Shown: positions 53,273 to 62,462 of the stretch, in pieces | Numbering within the stretch: position 1 is the first letter of the stretch | Layout of the letters: each line of letters begins with the position of its first letter | Assembly: GCA_902527245.1 (NCBI GenBank) | Contig: CABZOI010000005.1 | Coordinates: forward strand, 62,001-126,000 | DNA length: 64,000 nt | DNA from: an uncultured SAR92 cluster bacterium | GTDB taxonomy: Bacteria; Pseudomonadota; Gammaproteobacteria; Pseudomonadales; Porticoccaceae | Reading direction: 5' to 3' | Translations under genes and position numbers: made by a program | The notes under the pieces: model-generated | Seen by the model: only the letters and a program-made list of their open reading frames with translations | Told to the model about the DNA's origin: nothing | Database searches by the model: none

Positions 53273-54399
53273 CTATCTTCTGAAACAGCAGAGATTCTGA
53301 TAAGTTTTCCTTTTTTTCGTCTTTGATCAGTCAAAAGCAGCAAACTTCCATCTGGAGCTTCTGCGATATGCCTTATTCTTCCAAATTCTGAAATGATAAT
53401 ACTCTCGCTTACTACTTCATCTTCATCAAACTTGAGTTGTCTAACATCTCCTGGCTTCAGCGCAGAAATTAACAAATCATTTTTCAATGAAGGAAACATA
53501 TCACCAGAGTATAGAATCATCGAAGAAGGAGCGATTGAAGGCACCCAATATTTAACAGGTTGCTCCATGTCAGGATGCTCGGTGAATGGTGAAATCACAG
53601 CGCCACTGTAATCAACCCCATAGGTGATCGCAGGCCATCCATAATTCTTTCCAGGTTGTATTATGTTCAACTCATCACCGCCTTTAGGACCATGCTCGTG
53701 TGCAATAACTAATCCTTCCTTCGTAACTACAAGTCCTTGTTGATTCCTGTGTCCATAGGACCATACCTCTGGCTTATAACCCTCTTTATCAGCATAGGGA
53801 TTATTTTTTGGGATACTTCCATCATCATTCAAACGAATAAATTTACCAAAATGGTTATCAAGCAGCTGTGCTTGCTCTCGATGATTAAAACCATCACCTG
53901 AAGATATCAAAATTGAGCCATCCTTCATAAAAGCTAATCTGGCTCCATAGTGAGCTCTGGTTTTTCTGAGCGGTTTAGACTCGAAAATAGTCTCAACATT
54001 CAAGAGCTCATTCTTATGAAGCTCAGCCCTCACTACTTTCAGAAAATTAAGTTTTTTGTTGGACGTATCCGCTGCAGACATTGTTAAGTAGACATATTTA
54101 TTCTCATTAAAGTTGGGATGCAAAACAACATCAGACAACCCACCTTGGCCATAATAAAAAGCTTCTGGAACACCTGCTATAGGTTCTTCTTGCAACTCTC
54201 CGTTAACCACACGCCTCAAAGATCCAGATAATTCGGTGACAAGCCAGTCAGAGTTTGAAATGCAAGCAATACTCCATGGATTGTCTAAGTTTTCGATGAC
54301 AACTTCAGATTTATAATCAAACCCATAAACTGTTGAAATCGACATACAACTCATGGAAAGCATTAAACAAAAAACTGCATGTTTACATTTGTTCATCAT
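53269..54399 (-). CDS. Exported PQQ-type sugar dehydrogenase (GSDH family)
   Basis: 376 residues with a signal peptide and a six-bladed propeller of the glucose/sorbosone dehydrogenase family (soluble Asd/YliI type). Diagnostic stretches: NPWSIACISNSDWLVTE, GQGGLSDVVLHPNFNENKYVYL, HYGARLAFMKDGSILISSGDGFN, EVWSYGHRNQQGL and HEHGPKGGDELNIIQPGKNYGWP. Periplasmic aldose oxidation with PQQ is likely but unproven. It overlaps the preceding membrane gene by 17 bases. PQQ synthesis genes are absent from the window. Confidence 0.88.
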   Translation of the reverse strand: MMNKCKHAVFCLMLSMSCMSISTVYGFDYKSEVVIENLDNPWSIACISNSDWLVTELSGSLRRVVNGELQEEPIAGVPEAFYYGQGGLSDVVLHPNFNENKYVYLTMSAADTSNKKLNFLKVVRAELHKNELLNVETIFESKPLRKTRAHYGARLAFMKDGSILISSGDGFNHREQAQLLDNHFGKFIRLNDDGSIPKNNPYADKEGYKPEVWSYGHRNQQGLVVTKEGLVIAHEHGPKGGDELNIIQPGKNYGWPAITYGVDYSGAVISPFTEHPDMEQPVKYWVPSIAPSSMILYSGDMFPSLKNDLLISALKPGDVRQLKFDEDEVVSESIIISEFGRIRHIAEAPDGSLLLLTDQRRKKGKLIRISAVSEDS

Positions 54400-54856
54400 C
54401 TTTTGGTCTCCCTACAAAAAATCCAAAATACGCACCAGCAGCTGCGCCGAATAAACACAACAAACTCTTTCCAATTCCAGTTCTAGCATTTGCTATTAAA
54501 TCAATATTATTAAATCCTAAAGGCAGAACAACTGTCACAACCAAGAAAGTTGCCACACCCGACATTGCATACATTAATACTGGAGAGAAGCGCAACCAGC
54601 GTCTAAGAATTCCTGTTAACAAGAACAAAATAAGACAAATTAACGCTATTAACACCGGTACTGGGAACGCACCACCAAACAACAATCCTCTGAAATCTCC
54701 ATAAAAAACATCAATTATCGTTGATACAGTGACTGGCATATTCATTGAACTCAACCACAGCAAGTTCAATGATGAACTGTGAGCCGCAATGAGAAACATC
54801 ATTATAAAAATTGCAATAATAAAATGAAAAATTACTTTAAATATTTTTCTAACCAT
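54383..54856 (-). CDS. Unknown four-helix membrane protein
   Basis: 157 residues, unrecognised. Four strongly hydrophobic segments (about residues 5-25, 65-85, 95-115 and 130-148) and a short acidic C-terminus (GRPKDDEQM). The gene overlaps the dehalogenase upstream (8 bases) and the sugar dehydrogenase downstream (17 bases), so all three appear translationally coupled. No catalytic motif visible. Confidence 0.7.
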   Translation of the reverse strand: MVRKIFKVIFHFIIAIFIMMFLIAAHSSSLNLLWLSSMNMPVTVSTIIDVFYGDFRGLLFGGAFPVPVLIALICLILFLLTGILRRWLRFSPVLMYAMSGVATFLVVTVVLPLGFNNIDLIANARTGIGKSLLCLFGAAAGAYFGFFVGRPKDDEQM

Positions 54857-55934
54857 TTTTTTTCATAAATTGAATTAAGATGTTTGATAACTTTTCTGCC
54901 TTAGTCCATTGCAGAAAATGCCCACCACCAATAGTTTGATGATTCTGATTTTTTGCCCCAGGCACTCTTTTAATAAATTGCTTTTCAAATCCATTCGTTA
55001 CAGGATCATTCCCTGCACCAATACATAGAAATGGTTTCTCAAACCTGCTGAAAAACTCCCATGCTTTTAACTGCGCCTCTAGTGACTGATCAGGTATCAT
55101 TGGGACTTGACTTGGCATAGCACGTACTGCCATTTTAAACCTAGCATTTGGATAGGGTGCTTCATAGGCGTGAGATAAGTCAGATGCAAACAATCGAGAT
55201 GAACCAAAACCTAGCTTAATCATCAGTAGATTGAGAAGTAACGATAACATGTTCCTTTTTTCCATCATCATTGAAGCAATAACACCCGAGGGGATATTTA
55301 TTGTGTCCCATGTATATTTCTGCCAATAAGCGAACATCCTCTCGCTATTGTGTTTATCTCCACTCGAGAATCCTCTCATAGATCGCAGTTTTTTAGTCAT
55401 ATGAAATAAAGAAATCTTTTGTTTTGAGTTTCTAAAAGCCAATATTTCATCCACTATTGCATCAGGAATATCAGGATTGCAGGGTAATCCTGTATTTCCA
55501 ATAGCAACTTGATCAAAACGGTCTGCATGATCGGCTACCATTCGCAATCCTATCAAACCGCCCCAATCTTGCCCAAAAAAAGTTAAATTTTTAAAATCAT
55601 TTTTTACTAACCATGAGCTCATCCAGTCAACTTGACGCTGATAAGTGTAATCGGTTCGCAATGCAGGCTTGTCTGATTTCCCATATCCTGGTAGATCAGG
55701 CGCGATTACTCTAATGCCGCCTCCATTCAAAAATGGAATCATTCTAGAATACAAGTAACTCCATACGGGTTGCCCATGCATGCATAACAAAATGGGGCCG
55801 TCTCTTGGTCCTTCATCTATATGATGTATGCGCAAGTCAGACCCATCATGGGTTTTAATGGTCGTATAGTTTGGTTTAAACGGATACGCTTTTATTTTTG
55901 CAAAACATTTTTCAGGTGTTCTTAAAATTTCCAT
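54849..55934 (-). CDS. Haloalkane dehalogenase-like alpha/beta hydrolase
   Basis: 361-residue alpha/beta hydrolase. Oxyanion block CMHGQPVWSYLYSRMIPFL and the nucleophile elbow GQDWGGLIGLR (Asp123-Trp124) are those of haloalkane dehalogenases, where Asp plus Trp form the halide site. A possible acid in GAGNDPVTN and the base His in GGGHFLQW follow. Longer than DhlA (310), with an extended cap around residues 150-260. Activity on halides is inferred; epoxide hydrolase is the alternative. Operon with the next two minus-strand genes. Confidence 0.8.
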   Translation of the reverse strand: MEILRTPEKCFAKIKAYPFKPNYTTIKTHDGSDLRIHHIDEGPRDGPILLCMHGQPVWSYLYSRMIPFLNGGGIRVIAPDLPGYGKSDKPALRTDYTYQRQVDWMSSWLVKNDFKNLTFFGQDWGGLIGLRMVADHADRFDQVAIGNTGLPCNPDIPDAIVDEILAFRNSKQKISLFHMTKKLRSMRGFSSGDKHNSERMFAYWQKYTWDTINIPSGVIASMMMEKRNMLSLLLNLLMIKLGFGSSRLFASDLSHAYEAPYPNARFKMAVRAMPSQVPMIPDQSLEAQLKAWEFFSRFEKPFLCIGAGNDPVTNGFEKQFIKRVPGAKNQNHQTIGGGHFLQWTKAEKLSNILIQFMKKNG

Positions 55935-56043
55935 AACATCATTCTATATCTAATGTAAAACCTTCGTCAGTAAATATCTCACTTAACTATTTATCAATTA
56001 GGTATTATATTTAACGAGGATGAATTCGCTCACATGATTTGAA

Positions 56044-57153
56044 ATGATAAAAATAATAACCTTCTCTTTTTTTACATTTTTGCTAGTTAGCTGCAATCAG
56101 CTCAATGTAGAGTCAGAGACAAACCCGCCATCACTTAGCGCCAACTCCGAATTCCCGCTTGGCACCGCCGTAAGATACAGACCTTTTCAGAAAGATCTTC
56201 AACTAAGACAGCTACAACAATATCATTTTGATAGTTACACGGCTGGCAGTGATATGAAAATGAATCAAGTTATGCCAACTGAAGAAAGATTTGATTTTTC
56301 AATCGTTGATTCAATTATTGCTTACGCAAATGAACACAATCAAAGAGTATTTGGTCATAATCTCATTTGGCATAGCTCAACACCAGAATGGGTAAGAATT
56401 AAAGCAACTGAAAATCCTGATTGGTTACTATCCTTCATGCGGGATTACATATATCAGTATGTTGGCAGATACAAAGGGCAAGTGCACGGTTGGGATGTCA
56501 TCAATGAAGGTCTCAACACAAAAGGCGCTGGTTTTCGAGAAGATACGATTTGGTACAAAATAATTGGCCCTAAATACATTGAAAAAGCATTTGAGTTCGC
56601 GCACGAGGCGGATCCAGACGCAGTTCTTTTTTATAACGACTTTAATATTGAGAGGGACTTAGAGAAGTTCAATACTATGATGACGATGGTAGAGGATTTC
56701 CAAAAACGAGGTGTACCAATCTCTGGCATTGGTTTTCAAATGCATATTAGAATGGACATTCCCAATGAAATCATCGCTCATACACTAAAAACTGCCGCTT
56801 CCACTGGATTACAAATCCATCTTTCTGAGTTGGATATTATATTTAATACGCATGATGACTCCCGTGGCGGGGGAATTCAACGTTTTACTGACGTCACTGA
56901 AGAGATGCTTTTAGCGCAAGCCAAAAAATATGAAGATCTCGTTCGCATATACAAAGAAGTTGTGCCAAGAGAGCAACAGTATGGAATTACATTCTGGGGA
57001 TTTAATGACCGGGATACTTGGATAAGACGTTTTTTTAAAATGAAAGATTGGCCTACAATTTATGACGAAAATTTAACTCCAAAACCTGCATTTTATGGCT
57101 TTTTAAAAGGTCTTAAGACTGATCAAACTTCCGCCAAGTCCAATTTGAATTGA
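56044..57153 (+). CDS. GH10 endo-1,4-beta-xylanase lipoprotein
   Basis: 369 residues. Lipobox FLLVSCNQ (Cys17) anchors it to a membrane; a single GH10 domain follows. Both catalytic acids are present: acid/base Glu155 in GWDVINEG and nucleophile Glu262 in IHLSELDI. FGHNLIWHSSTPEW and FYNDFNIE are further family marks. No carbohydrate-binding module. Probably cuts xylan or a related beta-1,4 glycan at the cell surface. The last 41 bases overlap the convergent glycosyltransferase. No TonB receptor nearby. Confidence 0.9.
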   Translation: MIKIITFSFFTFLLVSCNQLNVESETNPPSLSANSEFPLGTAVRYRPFQKDLQLRQLQQYHFDSYTAGSDMKMNQVMPTEERFDFSIVDSIIAYANEHNQRVFGHNLIWHSSTPEWVRIKATENPDWLLSFMRDYIYQYVGRYKGQVHGWDVINEGLNTKGAGFREDTIWYKIIGPKYIEKAFEFAHEADPDAVLFYNDFNIERDLEKFNTMMTMVEDFQKRGVPISGIGFQMHIRMDIPNEIIAHTLKTAASTGLQIHLSELDIIFNTHDDSRGGGIQRFTDVTEEMLLAQAKKYEDLVRIYKEVVPREQQYGITFWGFNDRDTWIRRFFKMKDWPTIYDENLTPKPAFYGFLKGLKTDQTSAKSNLN

Positions 57154-58234
57154 TAAGATAATTAAGCACTGCGCCAACCGCAATTCCAATCAAATTGGCA
57201 ATTAGGTCATTCGTACTAAATCCTACAAGCAATGATAAAAAAATTACATAATTAGTAAGCCCCGACAATCCCGCGATCGAATGAAATTTAATCATTTTCA
57301 TTATTAAAGATTCTTTTAAGTTACGACCTTGAAATGTCCAAAAATTATTCAAGAAAAAATTGGATAAAACAGCACACTCTATAGAGATTATTGGTGACAA
57401 ATATTGTGACAAACCAACATAACGCGTTAGTAAAAAGTAAATACCCATATTGATGAACACGCCAGAGCATCCAACTAACGAATATCTAATAAAATCTTGG
57501 TAATTTCTGAATCCTAGTCGAGGAATATTAAGCAGAAATTCAATTTGATCTTTGAGTGATAACTTTGACTCTCCAGATACTCTTTGATTGAAGATGATGG
57601 GAATCTCAACGGTCTTCGCACCCTGAGCGTTAAGCTCGCATAGCAATTCACTCTGAAACGAGTAGCCTGTTGTCGACAGAGATCTAATATTCTCTCTCTT
57701 TAAAAAATCAGCCTTAATGCATCGATATCCAGATGTGCAATCTTTTATTGAAGAAACTCCACCAACATAACGCACGAGTAGGTTTCCAAGCTTACTTAAA
57801 AACTTTCTCCACAACGAAAAATCAGGAGTTGAGCCGCCTTGCACAAACCTTGAGCCAATGATCAGATCAAACCCTTGTTCTATGTAGTTCAAAAACCTTG
57901 GGATAAGCCTGGCGTCATGTTGACCGTCTGAATCCATTTGAAAAACTATGTCTGCCTTTAAATAAGTTAGTGCAAACTCAAATCCTCTCTTATATGCGTT
58001 TCCAAGACCTTGCTTATGACCAGTAATCATCTCTAAATTTTTATACTTTTTGATTAACCGTTTGACTACTTTTTGTGTGCCATCAGGCGAATTGTCATCA
58101 ACCACTAAAATAAAAATTTTATATTTATTTAAGGTATTTCCAATCCTGTGAATATTAGAAATAGTAGTTTCAATGTTTGCAGCTTCGTTGTAAGTGGGAA
58201 GCACAAAACAAACATTTTTTAGTCTTATATCCAC
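57113..58234 (-). CDS. Polyprenol-phosphate sugar synthase (GT2) fused to GtrA domain
   Basis: 373 residues in two parts. Residues about 5-235 form a DPM1-like GT2 enzyme: VLPTYNEAANIETTI, VVDDNSPDGT, GNAYKRGFEFAL and the DxD-type DSDGQHD (Asp101, Asp103). Residues about 245-370 hold four hydrophobic segments of the GtrA family (RYSLVGCSGVFINMGIYFLLTRYVG; NFFLNNFWTFQGR). It likely makes a lipid-linked mannose or related sugar. GTG start inside the end of the GT39 gene (10-base overlap): the two are surely one unit. Confidence 0.9.
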   Translation of the reverse strand: MDIRLKNVCFVLPTYNEAANIETTISNIHRIGNTLNKYKIFILVVDDNSPDGTQKVVKRLIKKYKNLEMITGHKQGLGNAYKRGFEFALTYLKADIVFQMDSDGQHDARLIPRFLNYIEQGFDLIIGSRFVQGGSTPDFSLWRKFLSKLGNLLVRYVGGVSSIKDCTSGYRCIKADFLKRENIRSLSTTGYSFQSELLCELNAQGAKTVEIPIIFNQRVSGESKLSLKDQIEFLLNIPRLGFRNYQDFIRYSLVGCSGVFINMGIYFLLTRYVGLSQYLSPIISIECAVLSNFFLNNFWTFQGRNLKESLIMKMIKFHSIAGLSGLTNYVIFLSLLVGFSTNDLIANLIGIAVGAVLNYLINSNWTWRKFDQS

Positions 58235-59562
58235 GAATCAAACCACATAAGTTGATAAAAATAGTCTTTATTAACACTTATCCCAAGCTGCAAGGGTATC
58301 CAATAAATGGTTGCAGCTAGAATCAAAGTAATAATAATTGAAGCAAATAGTCTATTTTGACCTTTGTTATTATCCAACAAACTACTTACAAAAAATGCCA
58401 GCGCCAAAAATGCAAAACCAGAAGATGGTTGATAATGGTATAGAAACGTTGATCGAGAAACTAAAATCCACGGCAATAAATTGCCAAAATAACCAAAGAC
58501 AACAAAAAACATAAAGAAATATGTAAGATCTGCTGTTCTCGTAAACAAAAAGCTTCTCGTTGCAATCAAAAATTTCCCAAATAAAATCAATATTGCGCCC
58601 AAACCAAACCAATATAAAAGTGGGTTTGGAAACAAATGCACTGATGTAAAATCTATGTCACCATTTTCGCCTACAGCCTCAAAAAAATATCCCATAGGCC
58701 TTTGAGCAAATGGCCAGGTATACCATTTCGATTCATATGGATGAGATTTCGGGTCAACGCTATCCGAGTGGAAAGATAACAACTGATTGTGTGTATCGAG
58801 AAAAGATTTATGTTCATAAATATAAAAATAGGGAGCCCAAGAAATGAGATAAATTAAAATTGGCACAGCTATAACCACAAAAAATGACGGGCGTAAAAAA
58901 GCATTTTTGACATGCCACTTGTGATGTATTTTGATTTCAAATCGGTTTGTTATCGCAATGAAAAACAAGACACAGAGTGAGAGTGCCCAGAATCCCAAAC
59001 CATTCCATTTTACAGATAGAGCCAAGCCAACAAATATAGCCGATAAAAATGTCTCTAATAAATTCTCTGGACTCTTGATCGCTCTAAATAAAAATAACAA
59101 ACTAAGAAAACCAAAGAAAACAAGATATATATTAATAAGACCAAATCTTGAATCGACCAACATAGAACCATCTAAACAGAAAAATAGTGCAACAAGTAAA
59201 GCAAAATACTTCTTGTCGGAAATTTGTAAGCTTAATAAGTATGAAACGTAAACTAACACTACTCCGATAAATGCTGGTAGCCATCGATAACTAATGGGAT
59301 CGAGATTGTTTATGTCAAAACCTGAGGCTAGCAAGGGATCAGTCCATGGAAGTATTGAATGCAAGTAGATGCTTAGTGAAGTTAAGTAAACTCCGATGGG
59401 TGGATGCACAGAAAAGTATTCTTGGCCAGACAACAACTTCAGTGCAAAAACGGGATAATAAACTTCATCGAAAATGCTACCTGGAAGACCTCCGAGATTA
59501 AAAAATCTCAATAGCACTGCGACAATTAATATTACATATATAGGAAAATTTATTTTAGCCAA
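58225..59562 (-). CDS. GT39 (PMT-type) protein mannosyltransferase-like membrane enzyme
   Basis: 445-residue polytopic protein (about 10-11 hydrophobic segments). Asp32-Glu33 in GSIFDEVYY, HPPIGVYLTSL, YRWLPAFIG, CLDGSMLVDSRFGLINIYLVFF and GLALSVKWNGLGFW are the marks of protein O-mannosyltransferases (PMT/GT39), which use polyprenol-phosphate-mannose. TTG start, 14 bases after the M23 gene. A role in O-glycosylation of exported proteins is inferred; transfer to lipid or glycan is the alternative. Confidence 0.85.
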   Translation of the reverse strand: MAKINFPIYVILIVAVLLRFFNLGGLPGSIFDEVYYPVFALKLLSGQEYFSVHPPIGVYLTSLSIYLHSILPWTDPLLASGFDINNLDPISYRWLPAFIGVVLVYVSYLLSLQISDKKYFALLVALFFCLDGSMLVDSRFGLINIYLVFFGFLSLLFLFRAIKSPENLLETFLSAIFVGLALSVKWNGLGFWALSLCVLFFIAITNRFEIKIHHKWHVKNAFLRPSFFVVIAVPILIYLISWAPYFYIYEHKSFLDTHNQLLSFHSDSVDPKSHPYESKWYTWPFAQRPMGYFFEAVGENGDIDFTSVHLFPNPLLYWFGLGAILILFGKFLIATRSFLFTRTADLTYFFMFFVVFGYFGNLLPWILVSRSTFLYHYQPSSGFAFLALAFFVSSLLDNNKGQNRLFASIIITLILAATIYWIPLQLGISVNKDYFYQLMWFDSWI

Positions 59563-59576
59563 GCTTTTAATGTTAA

Positions 59577-60212
59577 TTAAATCCCATAGTCGATTGGATC
59601 AAAAACTTTATCGAATGATTGAGCGGGCCCACAGCTGTCAAAGACTCCATCAAAGATTCCTACTTCAAAATGCAAATGCCGTTCTTCACTCCTACCTGAA
59701 TTTCCCATCAAGCCGATTATGTCGGACTGAATCACTTGATCACCTACTACTTTAAAGATGCCATCATGCCGTAAATGAGCATATCGGGTATAAATGCCTG
59801 ACGGGTGTTTTATTACTATATGATTCCCCCATCCAGCTCCGCACTCACGTAGATTTTCATTCTCTGAAAATTGTTTGCTCGACTCACAGCCCAATCTCAC
59901 GTAAACCACCTCTCCGTTACTAGCAGGAAAAATAGGGACATCAACTTGCTTTTGATTTGAGTTATATAAATCCACACCCTCATGATTAGCTTTCTGGGAA
60001 ACAATCCCTGAAAATTCACCTCTTTTGTCATAAAATGTGATTCGAGAATTCAATTTCTGTTTGACAACGCTCTTACCTGTAACCTGAACTGCGGAAAACT
60101 CCTCCTCTTGTGAGTCATAAAATTCGCATTTTTCATCCGCATTAATTTCGTTTTTTAAAATAAGGCAAAATAGTAAGAGATAAAGTAGCTTTGAATTTTT
60201 ATAGGATAACAT
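59577..60212 (-). CDS. Exported M23-family metallopeptidase
   Basis: 211 residues with a signal peptide (LLYLLLFCLILKNEINA). The LytM fold keeps the zinc ligands HEGVDL and HLHFE, and YTRYAHL supplies the catalytic His. Six cysteines suggest disulfide bonds. Such enzymes cut peptidoglycan cross-links or act as activators. In the same run as the GT39 and GT2 genes, 5 bases after the MGMT-like gene. Confidence 0.87.
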   Translation of the reverse strand: MLSYKNSKLLYLLLFCLILKNEINADEKCEFYDSQEEEFSAVQVTGKSVVKQKLNSRITFYDKRGEFSGIVSQKANHEGVDLYNSNQKQVDVPIFPASNGEVVYVRLGCESSKQFSENENLRECGAGWGNHIVIKHPSGIYTRYAHLRHDGIFKVVGDQVIQSDIIGLMGNSGRSEERHLHFEVGIFDGVFDSCGPAQSFDKVFDPIDYGI

Positions 60213-60217
60213 CTGTC

Positions 60218-60508
60218 TCAGCCCCTTTTTTGCTTTTGCAACTTTGACTTCTCCGACTCTAAAAGACTTATTTTTGTTTTAACTCCCCCCACTCCACTAT
60301 ATCCACCTATTGTTCCATCAGAACGTATTGCTCTGTGGCATGGCACTTTAACGGGATAAGGATTTTTCCCACACGCATTTGCGACAGCTCTTGCTGCAGA
60401 AGGTTGACCAATAAATTCTGCAATCTGTTTATAAGATCGTGTTTCCCCAAAAGGTATATGCTTTAGTGCATTCCAAACTTTTTGCTCGAACTCGGTTCCT
60501 CTACTCAT
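60218..60508 (-). CDS. Short MGMT-family methylated-DNA alkyltransferase
   Basis: 96 residues comprising only the DNA-binding/active-site domain of MGMT. The helix-turn-helix GETRSYKQIAEFIGQPSAARAVANACGKNP, the acceptor cysteine in VPCHRAIRSDGTIGGY, and the end GGVKTKISLLESEK are intact, so it is not an alkyltransferase-like protein, where Trp replaces Cys. The N-terminal domain of Ogt (171 residues) is missing and only 127 bases separate it from the next gene, so it seems naturally short. Confidence 0.88.
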   Translation of the reverse strand: MSRGTEFEQKVWNALKHIPFGETRSYKQIAEFIGQPSAARAVANACGKNPYPVKVPCHRAIRSDGTIGGYSGVGGVKTKISLLESEKSKLQKQKRG

Positions 60509-60635
60509 TTTCGATTACATTTCCAACGCAGTTTAAAAGACCCTCCTCAGTCTAAGTAGATAAAAAAGTGTTAGCAATATTATTTTTTTTAATTTTTTTG
60601 CGATAATGTAGCTCGCTTTTGGTAGGGAAAATCAA

Positions 60636-62462
60636 ATGACAAAAAATATTTTTAAGACCTTAGGAATCTTAATAATTACATTCCTCATTTTATCCGCGTC
60701 TTATATTGTAAATCTATTTCTAATGAAACCTCTTTCAATGGATCATTATTTAGCAAAGGAGCTGGTTGTTGAGTTAATTGATTCACCTGAGGCAATGACA
60801 TATGTAGGTATTTTTGATCGTTTTAGCTGGCTCACAAAGCACTCTTCAAAATTATCTATCCCAACAGAAAATGATCGAAATGAAGATATCTCAGAACTAG
60901 AAGATCGATTAAAAATACTTCAATCATATGATATTAATAAATTATCTGACATTCAGAAAACAACGCGTGAAATAGCAATCTTTGATACAAAAAATAACCT
61001 GAAAAATAAAAAAGAGTTTTACTATCATGACTTTCCTCTAAATCAAATTGGTGGCATCCATCTGAGTACAATAGAATTTTTAAACAGCATGCATCCCATA
61101 AGAAATCTATCCGAAGCTAATGCATTAGTTGACAGAGCTTTTCAAATTAAAGCTGTGTTTGAAGGCACTCGAAAATCTCTTGAGAGACAAGCCGAAATAG
61201 GAATATATCCACCTGGCTTTGTTTATGACCATGTGGTAGAACAATTGACAAGCTTCATTGAATACACTGATGAAGAACATCCTCTTTTCACACAATTTGT
61301 TCGAAAAATTCAAGAAATAAATCTAACGAATGAAGATAGGAGCATGCTTAAAGAGAACCTTAAAAATGCTATTAGGACAAGTGTCACACCTGGCTTTCAA
61401 TTACTCCTTGATTTTATGACTGAAAAAAGAATTTTAGCAAATAAAAACGATGGCGTATGGTCGCTTCCAAAAGGAGATGATTATTACGAACTTCGAATTA
61501 GGGAATATACAACGACAGATTATACGCCAGAGCAAATTCATCAAATGGGATTAGATGAAGTAAATCGTATTTCAAAACGAATGAGCAAAATCCTTACAGA
61601 TTTGGGTTATGACGCTAACAAAAATGTTGGCGAGATAATGAATGCGCTTAATGAGAATCCAAAATTTTTATATGCGGACACTCCTGATAGAAAAGAGATA
61701 GTAATCAGCGACTATACTGAAATGGTCAATGAAGCGATCGAGGTGATGACTGACTACTTTTACAGCATGCCTAAGTCACCCGTCATAGTTAAAGCCGTAC
61801 CAGAGTACTCTGAGAAAACTGCGGCGGGAGGATACTATCAGGCTCCCGCACTTGATGGCAGCCGTCCAGGGGTGTTTTATGCGAATTTATATGACATCAA
61901 GCAAACACCAACCTACAGTATGCGAACTCTAACCTATCACGAAGCCACACCTGGGCATCATCATCAGATTGCTCACTCTCTGGAAAATGAAGATCTCACG
62001 CTATACAGACGATTTGGTTATGGAACGTCAGCTTTCTCTGAAGGTTGGGCTCTGTATGCAGAAAGATTAGCTTTAGAAGCGGGACTTGCTGAAAATCCTT
62101 ACGATGAATTAGGAATCCTTCAAAGCGAAATATTTAGGGCTGTCAGGTTAGTTGTAGATACGGGATTACACTACAAGAAATGGACGCGAGAAGAGGCAAT
62201 GGAGTATATGAAGGCTATAACAGGAATGTCTGACACAGAAGTGAGAGTAGAGATCGAGCGGTATATTGTGTGGCCGGGCCAAGCACTCAGTTATAAAGTA
62301 GGGATGATTAAAATACTCGAATTGAGAGAAAAAGCAAAAACATTACTCGGCGATAAGTTTAATATCAAAGATTTTCACTCTGCAGTTTTAGATCACGGAA
62401 ATCCACCACTATTTGTAGTTGAAAAAATGGTGAACAAAATGATTGAAGAAGCAAAATTCTAA
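60636..62462 (+). CDS. DUF885 family predicted metallopeptidase
   Basis: 608 residues with an N-terminal signal anchor (TLGILIITFLILSASYIVNLFL). The zinc motif HEATPGHHHQ in the C-terminal half and GTSAFSEGWALYAERL are the marks of DUF885, an uncharacterised family structurally like M32/M2 peptidases. Also typical: YYQAPALDGSRPGVFYANLYD and DTGLHYKKWTREEAMEYM. Periplasmic, membrane-attached. Substrates unknown. The stop overlaps the acyltransferase gene by 4 bases. Confidence 0.87.
   Translation: MTKNIFKTLGILIITFLILSASYIVNLFLMKPLSMDHYLAKELVVELIDSPEAMTYVGIFDRFSWLTKHSSKLSIPTENDRNEDISELEDRLKILQSYDINKLSDIQKTTREIAIFDTKNNLKNKKEFYYHDFPLNQIGGIHLSTIEFLNSMHPIRNLSEANALVDRAFQIKAVFEGTRKSLERQAEIGIYPPGFVYDHVVEQLTSFIEYTDEEHPLFTQFVRKIQEINLTNEDRSMLKENLKNAIRTSVTPGFQLLLDFMTEKRILANKNDGVWSLPKGDDYYELRIREYTTTDYTPEQIHQMGLDEVNRISKRMSKILTDLGYDANKNVGEIMNALNENPKFLYADTPDRKEIVISDYTEMVNEAIEVMTDYFYSMPKSPVIVKAVPEYSEKTAAGGYYQAPALDGSRPGVFYANLYDIKQTPTYSMRTLTYHEATPGHHHQIAHSLENEDLTLYRRFGYGTSAFSEGWALYAERLALEAGLAENPYDELGILQSEIFRAVRLVVDTGLHYKKWTREEAMEYMKAITGMSDTEVRVEIERYIVWPGQALSYKVGMIKILELREKAKTLLGDKFNIKDFHSAVLDHGNPPLFVVEKMVNKMIEEAKF

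Noticed and set aside
56020-56043. Short leader peptides before the xylanase gene
   Set aside because: Two tiny frames (5 and 2 codons) occur but nothing distinguishes them from chance in AT-rich DNA.
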